NCBI RefSeq assembly: GCF_024139115.2
Contig: NC_085140.1
Span: 156,886,452 to 156,950,451 of the forward strand
Length of the DNA: 64,000 nt
Source of the DNA: Armigeres subalbatus
Taxonomy: Eukaryota > Arthropoda > Insecta > Diptera > Culicidae
Reading direction: 5' to 3'
Made by a program: the position numbers and the translations under genes. Position 1 is the stretch's first letter. Every line of letters starts with the position of its first letter. The notes under the pieces are model-generated. The model did no database searches. It was not told the origin of the DNA and saw nothing but the letters and a program-made list of their open reading frames with translations. Below are positions 55,435-64,000 of the stretch, piece by piece.

Positions 55435-57040
55435 GTAATTGTAATTGTAATTGTAATTGTAATTTATCAGCCTTCACCCTGGCAGACACTGTCCGCCCAT
55501 CTACATCTTTAAGTTAGGTGAAGACCTGCAAGCCTTCTCACCGTTAGCATGCGCTAGACCGTATAGTACACCGGTTTCCAACCACGAAGCAGGCGCTGGG
55601 CTTAACCAGTCCCACAAGTGTCGGATACATTAAAGAAAAGAGAGTTGACAGGAAAGGGAAAGATTAGTGGAGAAGAGTTGCGTTTGCTGAAACGAGACAA
55701 ATAAATTGGCATGATTTGTATGGTAATTGTGCACCACGGAGGATGCTAGTCCGTGGATCCCTTAGATGTTCGATTCCACGCCTTTCTTCCAAACTGATAT
55801 CTGTAACTCAATCTATGTTTGGTGGCAGTATAATCTTTTTGTTCATATGGACGTTCATTTTCTTCAAATGCCGGTCGTCTGTAATAATACAAAATAATAA
55901 AAGGGCCTCCTACCATTTGACCCTGGAATATTAGTAATTGTCCAAAATAACGTTCTTGTTGATATTGAAGTCACTAAAGAAACATTCCAAACACTGGACA
56001 ACTGCTCCAAAGATACGTTACATTTAAAACAAAATAAAATCAAATCAGTTTCTCGAAAACTATCACCCAATTCCACGCATCATCTGTTTCTCTGTAATAT
56101 AAATATAAAATTACTCGTCACATAATTGACCACCTTAACAAGTATAAACTTTTGTCATTCCTATTATTGTTATTATTATTAGTTTTCACTCAGTCTTTAT
56201 TCTATAGGGTTAAGGCAGGTATTTTCGTCTTCTCGTCATAGTCTTGAAAACCAATATAAGCGACACCTTTTACCAAACTCATCCGTGTACCAAATCGTAA
56301 ATTGCAGGAGAAACGTACTGCTATAGTGGAGTTCCAGCAAATGAACGTAGCTTTCATTGGTTTTTAAAACCTACGACGATGGACAGGGAATACTTACTGT
56401 GTCGCTACCAGATGTTACTGGTCAAACATCACCAAAGTCTGTCTATATTAAACACTTATGTTATATCCAAAGGATTCGACGTAATTTTATCAATTTTGAC
56501 GAGAATTGAAACATATTTGAAGCTAAGCACATTAGTTTTCCACAAAGGAAAGAATCAGCTGTCATGTGAATGGAACGTTTCGGTAGTTCGTAAGGTATTT
56601 TAAAGTACACTAGAACATTTACGTGCACATGCTTTAAATAAATCAGTATTTACTTTTAGTTATCCAAACTCGATCCCAACTACCCCGAAACAGCTTCTTA
56701 CTGTAGTAGTAACGCAACCGAATCGGGGAATTCATGCAATATATCGCAGAGTTTAAACCTCTCTTGCGTTATGTAATATCCCACTAAACAAAGCTCCTAA
56801 GAAATTGATGCGTGAAAAATAAATAAAGTTATCAGATTGCATAAGCGGCAAAGTTTATATTTTAAGTTGATCCGTTTAGTGTCAACCGGTGGATACCTGT
56901 TCTAAAACACTTATTTGTTTCAAGTTCTATTTCACGCAATCCCCACATTATACGTAATAATGGAGTGCTGACAACTCAAGATACTAAAGATCATGAGCAG
57001 AACGGAGGTAGGCATAACTTCTAGGGATCAACCACCACCA
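55435..57040 (-). mobile_element. ~1.6-kb retroinsertion with (TTACAA)n tail and 21-bp target duplication
   Basis: The 21-bp word AGAATCTCTTTAATACAGAT+T occurs at 55414-55434 and 57041-57061. Directly inside the left copy is (TTGTAA)5 (55435-55464), which on the minus strand is a 3' (TTACAA)n tail of the type carried by some insect LINEs. The adjoining minus-strand sequence to ~55680 is GC-richer and looks like a 3' UTR. No RT homology was seen in the rest, so it is a 5'-truncated LINE, a SINE-like passenger, or a composite. Confidence 0.55.
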
Positions 57041-57061
57041 AGAATCTCTTTAATACAGATT

Positions 57062-58106
57062 ATAGAAAAAATCTGGATTTTATGTACACAGTCAGTCCCG
57101 GCAACTCGTATTCTTGTTTAGACGACTGGGTCTTTCGATTAAATATCGATTCATTTGAATCCCCATTTAATTTAGTTGCTGTAAAGGAAAATTCGCATCA
57201 AGAATATGGGTGGATATCTTCTTTATTGTTCCGGACCTAGATAGAATAATTTAAAGCTCCATCTAAACTGAACTTGTGGTTGAAAGAAGGGGAAATATGT
57301 ATAAAATGCGCTGGTTGGCTAAAATGCACTATGTACCACGTTTTCTTGGTTATTAACCCAAATTTTGTCTCAAAATTGTGAGCTGATGAAAATATATGCA
57401 TGCCGTTAGCGCTGAAAAAATAGTCAAACCGTGGTATATAAAATTTAAAATAAAAATCTTTTGTTTGCGTGTTTACGTCATCAAAGCTTTTTTTTGTTAA
57501 TAAAGCTTTAAAAAAAATCAATGCTTTTTCTTTAATTACAAAAAACATTTTCTCCTTCTTCTAATCAGTCTAAAACATTGACTATCTAAAAGTATATGAC
57601 TAACACTAGTCTTATGCAAACGAGTGTGTCTATTCCAGTGAAAAATATTGGAATATGTTGATTACCATTTTTGGGTGGCACATATTGCCCAGCGTGATTC
57701 ATTAAAAAAAATACACTATTTTAGAATAAAATCATTTTCTTGTAATAATGTTTTTTTTCAATGAAAATTCTTGGACTATATAATGGCTGATTGGCATGTT
57801 AGAATATTGATAAACATTCCGCAAATACATTGTTTCGGATGAAATCGTAATTAAATCAAGAGATTTGGGGACGCATGTTGGCCATACTTCCCCTACTTAG
57901 TGGACATACATACATAGGTAGGTATGTATAATCGAATCGTTTTCCTTTGTTCTGCAAATCTGACTAAGTGGATTTCAATCAATTATTTCAATAATAGATC
58001 GTCTTGTTGAAACCATTACAAGCGTATGCGGCTGAACCATTATAATGAAAGTAAAAGGTATCTGTATCGTTAAGAGGCGTGATTGTTTTTTTATATTAAA
58101 CGAACG
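57062..58106. other. Unassigned AT-rich stretch
   Basis: No supported gene or repeat. A 103-residue minus-strand frame (57237-57548) has no known domain. Confidence 0.35.
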
Positions 58107-58108
58107 TA

Positions 58109-58308
58109 GGGGGAATTAAGCTTGGAGCAGTAGTTTTAGTTCTATTATTGGCAGGGGTTTTTTTATGTCTGAATATGCTCAAATTTACCTGGTCAAACAT
58201 TCTTTGCAGTATATCAAATAACATTGTTGCCAAATTTGCATAAAATTTGGTCGACCAAAACCCCCCTGACAATAATAGAATAAAACCTGCCAAAGCCGTC
58301 TTTCCCCC
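58109..58308. mobile_element. MITE, ~200 bp, TA-flanked (copy 2)
   Basis: Second copy of the 12330-12519 element: TA|GGGGGAATTAAGCTTGG ... GCCAAAGCCGTCTTTCCCCC|TA. The arms meet in TTCTATTATTGGCAGGGGT / CCCCCTGACAATAATAGAA. The left end is more diverged than the right. Confidence 0.85.
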
Positions 58309-58480
58309 TACTTAGTTAATAAATAATATCGGTTCGAAGCGCAGCTTAATTCACCTACTTTTCATGTTTGTCGTTTTGGTTCAGTCATAGCATCAAAACA
58401 CTGACATCAGAAAAAAAATGATGTTCCCATGTAGACAAACGAAGCGCACCCTAAAACGGAGTCAAGTTTACTAGTGTGTT

Positions 58481-58540
58481 TTTTTTTTTTTTTTTGGTCT
58501 TTATTAAAGTGATTTTTCATATGACAATAAGTTCATCACT
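58481..58540 (-). mobile_element. Tiny poly(A)-tailed retroinsertion with 16-bp target duplication
   Basis: AGTTTACTAGTGTGTT occurs at 58465-58480 and 58541-58556. Between the copies lie a T run of 15 and ~45 bp. On the minus strand this reads as a transcript end with AATAAAG shortly before poly(A). These are the marks of target-primed reverse transcription with extreme 5' truncation. The source transcript is unknown. Confidence 0.75.
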
Positions 58541-58559
58541 AGTTTACTAGTGTGTTGAA

Positions 58560-60440
58560 TTAATCACTTATTTTATAATTGATCACTTCATTTATTCATA
58601 AAATAAGAGAACATAATGGATAAAACACGTTACTTTATTAAATGGGCACTTTTCTCTTGCTTTTTCTTTTTTCTGCTGAAAATGTACTTATTTTTTAGGA
58701 GAATAAGTGGATCTACTCATTTAAATGAGTGAATCCACTTTATTCTTTTCAAAATGGGTAAAATTTTTCAGCAGCTAGAAAGATAGCAGCAGATTTAACT
58801 CGCGCCAACTCGACTCAGCGAAGTTGGCAGCACCATCTTCAGAACCGAATGAAACTTGTGGTATAAAAGATATGGTATTTCTAAGGCACACTCTTGCATT
58901 CCTAGTTTTTCAAAAATTGTCATGGGCCTAATTTTTTTTCATTTATTTTTCTTAAAATCGATGCAACTCTAAAATGACAAGACTTACAAAAAAGGGTTGT
59001 ATGGCGGACTGTCGTGAAATTCCCAGAAGTTTTTTCTTTGAAAAATATCCGTGTCAATAAAAAAAACTGACTCTCTACTAGTAAAAAAATAGTTTTTAAA
59101 ATTAAAATCTATATTACAAAAAAACTTCATCTCAGAAATCGATGAAACTTTTATTGCATATAGGTATTATTTCAATTCATCTCAACTTTTCTGGGAAAAA
59201 TGTATTGTGGTATATTTATGGAAAAAAAGTTTTTCTAACTCAAAACTTTTTTTCATATTGAGTGAAAAATCATTATCAAAAATTTTATGCCTACAGCGCC
59301 AAATATAGGTTCAGCAGACTATCATCAACCAATGACACATTTTGGACGTAGATCTACTAAAAGTTATTCTTAAGTATCCATCCAATTGAATACTAACCGC
59401 ATGATATGGACTCTTTATTGTTAGTTTTGTAAATTAACGAAGCATTTTGGTGAGGGATCAATTCACCTAAGATAAGATTGTTATGCCCGGTATATGTACA
59501 GAAAATAAAGACAAATTGTAATTTTGATTGCTTAGACCGATGGACACCGCATAACATCAAATTGAGGGAGATTTACTTGAAAAATAAATCGCATTTCCAT
59601 GGAGTATCGGGTCATGTAGATGCGTAGAAATGGTCCACCACTGCTCCGATTACGGTAAATATAACCACAGTAAAAGAAATTCACGAGAAAAGCCCATACC
59701 TGTCTTAATTCGTGAAGATGGTGATTACAATCGAGATGATTCTTCGTATTTCTGCTGCCTCTGGTGTACGTTTTCTTCCGTAAATGTTCGCTCCGCAGTG
59801 GCCAGACCTTCCAGGAATATCCTCAATAGCACTGACACCGAAAAACACCTTTTCACTAGTTGCGGCTAACGGATATCAAATTCAATTTTCCAAAGCTATT
59901 GGGTTAACAAGTGTATTATTATTTGCGTATTTCCGAACCTTATCACTGACCAATTTTACGCATCAGCTCCGATCCAACAAACTTTGCTTCCGCTCACTTC
60001 CTAGAACGAACGCACTTTCGATGAAAAATTGCTTCTTCTCACCTGGATGTCAGGAGGTTGCACGCAGGAAAAAACCCGTGCGAACAGGAGAAAATCAATA
60101 ATTTATCTCTCGTTTTCACTCGGGAGTTAAAGTATGCATAATGTCCTATCTTGCTTCAAATTACTTTATGATTCTTGAGACCGATTTGCTCGGTGGAAAC
60201 CGCCGAATCACCTGTAGAATCTTTTCTTACTTCACCAATTTTTTTTATTTTTCTTCTTCTAAACACTTTTCACAAATTTAAATCACCCCACTCTGGGGAC
60301 AAGTGGCGGGACCCGAAACGGGGCAAACGGCGGTGCTGGGTGCTAGCAACTTTCACAAACCAATTACCAGTAAGCCTTAGTTATCCGCAGGGGATGTTCC
60401 AAAATGCTACCGCACAGCTCGATGTCTTAATCCAAACTGA
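58560..60440. other. Unassigned stretch
   Basis: AT-rich to ~59600, then somewhat GC-richer. Frames at 59784-60101 and 60175-60447 have no recognised domain. Confidence 0.35.
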
Positions 60441-61090
60441 AGTTTGAATTCCAACTCCGAGACAGCTTTTGCCCTTCGTCAGATGGCAAGAACCCTGGAT
60501 CACAAGGTTCGGAACTGCGACTGAGAACAATCCGAATGCCACATCCGCCGGTTGTCGCCTTCGTGCTGCACACCTGCCCGTTTCCCTTTGCTGCGATTGG
60601 AGCTCAGTTCATTCCCGAGCGGGAGAGTGTTACAAAGCCATACCGAACTAGCGGAGGGACATCATAAGGCTAAAATTTGCACCACTAGCATTTAGATGAA
60701 TGGAAACTTTTAATTTCGTTAAGCAAAGACACAGTTTCGGGGATGAACAGAGATGTTGAAACTAACTCATTCCAGAGGTTGAATTCCAAATTATGTTGTA
60801 ATTTAGCATAAGTTAGTACAACTAGTGCTTTCACTAGTTATTAGTGGAAAATAAACACCAAATCGTTATCATCGCTAGGGTAGAAATATTTCACAGTCAA
60901 TGCAGTGAAAAACATGGATCTGCAGTCGCCTTCATCGCCAGCTATGGTGGAGTGCGACTTCGGGTGCAGCCGGAAAATCATTTCCAACACCGACTGCTCA
61001 TTCTCTTGCATTCAGCCACTCAGCAAGTCGCTCTGACATGCTGCTCAGTTCGCGCCTTACCGGTAGTGACTCGGTGAGTGGCCCATTTTA
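60441..61090 (+). promoter_or_regulatory. GC-rich island, possible promoter / first exon
   Basis: GC-richer, non-repetitive sequence. Near its end CTCAGTTCGCGCC (initiator-like TCAGT at ~61046) is followed by a splice-donor-like GTGAGT at 61073. No recognised protein is encoded. The interpretation as a 5' exon is inference from composition and two weak motifs. Confidence 0.2.
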
Positions 61091-61337
61091 AACGCGTGGT
61101 GATTTTTTTTCAATTTGCTGGGTGAATGTGTACATTTTGCTGTGGTAAATTTTATCTTCGCGGTGCTGTGGGTGATGTGAGTTCTGTTGTTTACTTTTCT
61201 GCTTCTCCGGGAATGTGAGGTTGATTTCGAAGCAGGAAGAAAATAAAAAATGATATAAAAAAAACATCACCTTCGTCCAGTGCTGCCGAAAACGCAAACC
61301 TGATTCATCGTGCACTAGCAATAAATGAGCTTATTTA

Positions 61338-61600
61338 GGCCCTTCCTTAGCCGTGCGGTAAGACACGCGGCTACAAAGCAACATTCATGCTGAGGGATGG
61401 CTGGGTTCGATTTCGGTGCCGGTCAATGTACTTTTCGGATTGAAAATTGTCTCGACTTCCCTAAGGCATAAAAGTATTATCGTACTAGCCTCATGATAAG
61501 ATTAATGCAAAATGGTAACCCTGGCTTAGAACCCTCGCAGTTAATAACTCAGAAGTGCTTTTACGAATACTCGTTGCGAGCCGGCTTCTGTCCTGAAAGT
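61338..61600 (+). mobile_element. SINE (Feilai-like), diverged, tail lost
   Basis: CCTTAGCCGTGCGGTAAGAC, GGTTCGATTTCGGTGCCGG and CTCGACTTCCC, then CCTCGCAGTTAATAACTC, follow the 31792 copy with many small indels. The GAA tail is absent. Confidence 0.8.
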
Positions 61601-62094
61601 AGACATGTAAAATTCCAAAAGTAGTTAGTTAAGAAGCTATTGTGATAAAACAGCCGAATCAATTTATTTATTTATTTTTTTAATTCAGTTTCTCAGGACC
61701 ATTTATTGCAATCATAAAATATTTACGATACTTTTTTTTAAATTTTCAAATGAACTTTTTTATAAAATGCAACTCGACTCAGTAAACAATGGTAGTGGCT
61801 ATACTTTCTTGTTTTTAGCAACACACTTTAAGGATATCGAAAATTGGTCTACTATCACCTACCTGTAAAGTTGGTTGGCTACAGCACCGATTTATCTATG
61901 TCTGGCGTATTGTAGAGCTCCATAATCGTCGGTCTTATTTATTTATTTATTGTACTTCGTCTTCGGTTCATAGCCTTGCAGACTGTTTTGACTTAAAATT
62001 AATTACACTCAACACATCGGCATTATTGAATAACTAACAATATAATCAACAAATCTACAGAAATCATTATTCAAACATATATATTAAATAAACA
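61601..62094. other. Unassigned stretch
   Basis: (TTTA)n runs at 61663 and 61935 may be reversed LINE tails (minus strand). They point toward the ORF1-like fragment that follows. Confidence 0.35.
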
Positions 62095-62480
62095 CTGCCA
62101 GCGTTCCGAAGTCGCTAGAAAAAACCAGCGCTTTCCAAAGAAACAGCATTACCGTTCTGCTCACAAGTAGTTTCAGTGTAATCCTTAAATTTACGTACCG
62201 TAATCCTTTTGGCCAGTTTTGGCATTTCAAAGCATCAGCACGGTACTTTCCATCATCAATTTCTACTTTAAACGATATATAAAGTCCATTGTAGAGACAT
62301 CTTTCCAGGTTGGCTTTAGGCACCAATTGCGTTGTTGATCATTCGATCCATTTCTGCTCCAGTCACGTCGTTGGCAATGTTTGAAAGGTATAGCTTGAAC
62401 GTTTCATTCGGTCCGTCAAGATTTCTAATTTCTTCGGCTGCGGTTTCAGCACTCAACGTATTTTGAATTATCGTAGAAGA
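62095..62480 (-). pseudogene. LINE ORF1 C-terminal fragment (CR1-like)
   Basis: Minus-strand reading from ~62475: SAETAAEEIRN, GPNETFKLYLSNIANDVTGA, EMDRMINNAIG. After a frameshift: VPKANLERCLYNGLYISFKV, EIDDGKYRADALKCQNWPKG, and after another RKFKDY. The ...SFKV(x)...WPKG pattern is typical of the C-terminal domain of CR1/Jockey-type ORF1 proteins in insects. Similar GTTAATGAAAGTGAT words at 62498 and 63233 suggest that the 5' part extends to ~63480. Confidence 0.5.
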
Positions 62481-64000
62481 CAATGGAGCAATATCTGTTG
62501 TTAATGAAAGTGATATCGGAGTATTGCGCGCAGCCGGTAATACAGTTAATTAGTTCAGTGCGTGTTATTTCCTTGTTTCGACGGCAGAACGATCGCGCGA
62601 TTTGCCGAAATTTTGTGTTTTGTTTTGTTTTTCCCCGAAAAGTAATACTGGTATTATTAAACACTCTATATTGTCGAATAGAGCTCCCTATTATTTACCT
62701 TTCTTTCCACTAACACAAAATTTCTTTCCTGATACATCTATGAAGGTAGTATGTGTTCCTTGAATATTCACTAGTAGATGTTGAACTAACATTCCTTCCC
62801 TTCCTTCCGTGATTGTAAGGACGTGGCCAGGTATACAACTGGCATTGTATAGGAAAAGGTACGTTGTTAATCCCAAGTACCAATTTGTACAATATGCGGT
62901 AGATTGCTCAATTCAAGCTCTGTCTGGTAAGCAAGGGTGTCGTGGAGAGGGTTCTCTTCGTCGACTTCCCCTCATTTGAAATGAAAGTGACAGGCAGGAG
63001 TTTCTCGGCAGCTTATCACCTTCAGAAATGCAAGTTCGTATTGTTTTCTTTCGTTCTGAAGCGATAAACCGTCTGAGAGATCTGCTGCTTGTCACTTTTG
63101 CTTAATGAAGAGGGGTCGACGGGGAGAGTCTTCTCTGCGACATTCTGCCCTTATTCCGGATGGAGTTTGAATTGAGCATTGTGGCAGCTACCCAAGATTT
63201 GGTGCTATATCTATATATGCTATGCTATGTTATGTTAATGAAAGTGATGCTGGAGTCGGGAAGTTGAGATATTATCAATCAACTGATTTGCCAATTTTAA
63301 GGCACAGATGTGCAAATCTTCCACTTCAATAGTTTCGGTTGGGGAGAATACGAGTTCATTTATCGATTTCGTCGCTGCAAAACGACAGTAGACCGAAAAC
63401 GTGGCGTTTTCTCTATCAAGTCGCGGCAGCTCACTCGCACACATCGCACATGATGTTTCAGCACGGGCAAACACCCGCCTCGTCTTCGGTTAATCCAACA
63501 CATATCGCACGAAACTGTCGAATGCCTTCGCAGAAACCTTCACAAGCTACTAAAATCTCACCCGGATATGCAGAAATCATTAGAGCATTACGGAGACATT
63601 TAAAATTGCAACCATATTGTCACACACACAATATTGTTAATCGGTCTCCTTCCCCAGTTTTCCTAAACTCGGTGACGTATAACTCACACAGCAAGGCAAC
63701 AGAAGAGCGCAGCGGTAGAAATAATAGCACGATCGGATGATAATAGGCGGTGGGCACGATGTTTTGCTTCAATGGTGGCACTTTACGATCCGCAGTCCGA
63801 TTTTTGTCTTGGGCGATGTTGCTCCAGTTTCCTCGAACGTTGAAGCTCCTCCAGAAGTTCAGATCCACCTACCGCGTGCAGTGGCCTTCTGTCGGGATCT
63901 ATCCGGTTCTCTGTTGAATATTGTTGTCGCTATTATTTTTTCCGACATTCGCACTAAGTCATCAGCCCACTGAAGTATGCCTTATTTTATAAGTGTCACA
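62481..64000. other. Unassigned; possibly 5' part of the minus-strand LINE
   Basis: Minus-strand frames at 63235-63474 (SCAMCASELPRLDRENATFS, cysteine-containing) and 63620-63868 have no assigned family. A TATATC / TATGC simple run lies at 63205-63235. No host gene can be supported before the window ends. Confidence 0.3.

Noticed and set aside
63339..63740. Plus-strand 133-residue frame near the window end
   Set aside because: No domain, and overlaps an equally plausible minus-strand frame. Composition (H, S, T rich) suggests non-coding.

Overview
The window looks like repeat-rich, AT-rich intergenic chromatin from a culicine mosquito, most likely Aedes. This is inferred from tRNA-headed SINEs of Feilai type, many short TA-flanked inverted-repeat elements, CR1- and Jockey-like LINEs, and fragments of Penelope, BEL/Pao, Ty3/gypsy and Ty1/copia elements. 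No intact host protein-coding gene could be recognised. All recognisable protein homology comes from transposable elements, and nearly all of it is broken.

Layout. 1-545: tandem Ty1/copia LTR remnant. 880-3920: a SINE split by a young Penelope-like retroelement that has 149-bp inverted termini. 3944-9845: arrays of a ~168-bp monomer with three foldback/(TG)n heads, split by a 2.2-kb DNA element (6754-8985). 9860-15890: mostly unassigned sequence with two short DNA elements. 15908-17090: a palindromic Penelope derivative, a SINE and a BEL/Pao fragment.

17290-29510 is the most striking part. A ~270-bp TA-flanked element is split by a second TA-flanked inverted-repeat element of 11.9 kb. The interior of the second element is almost entirely two unrelated satellite arrays (143-bp and 131-bp monomers). 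Each array contains a tetrameric higher-order repeat. A further MITE and a LINE fragment sit between the arrays.

29581-36700 holds an inverted copy of the 168-bp element, a Jockey-like LINE remnant with a nested SINE, a tRNA-like cloverleaf, a GC-rich island and several MITEs. 38200-45804 is a decayed CR1-like LINE (PHD-type ORF1 and endonuclease/RT ORF2) cut by two DNA elements; removing each joins the flanking ORF1 coding sequence. 46635-47600 is a 23-bp minisatellite and 48190-49330 a gypsy integrase remnant. 49800-64000 is mostly unassigned AT-rich sequence with a ~1.6-kb retroinsertion bounded by 21-bp duplications, another MITE copy, a tiny poly(A) retroinsertion, GC-rich islands, a SINE and a LINE ORF1 remnant.

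The elements do not form a pathway. What the window offers is a readable order of nested insertions, and a locus where transposon ends enclose long satellite arrays.
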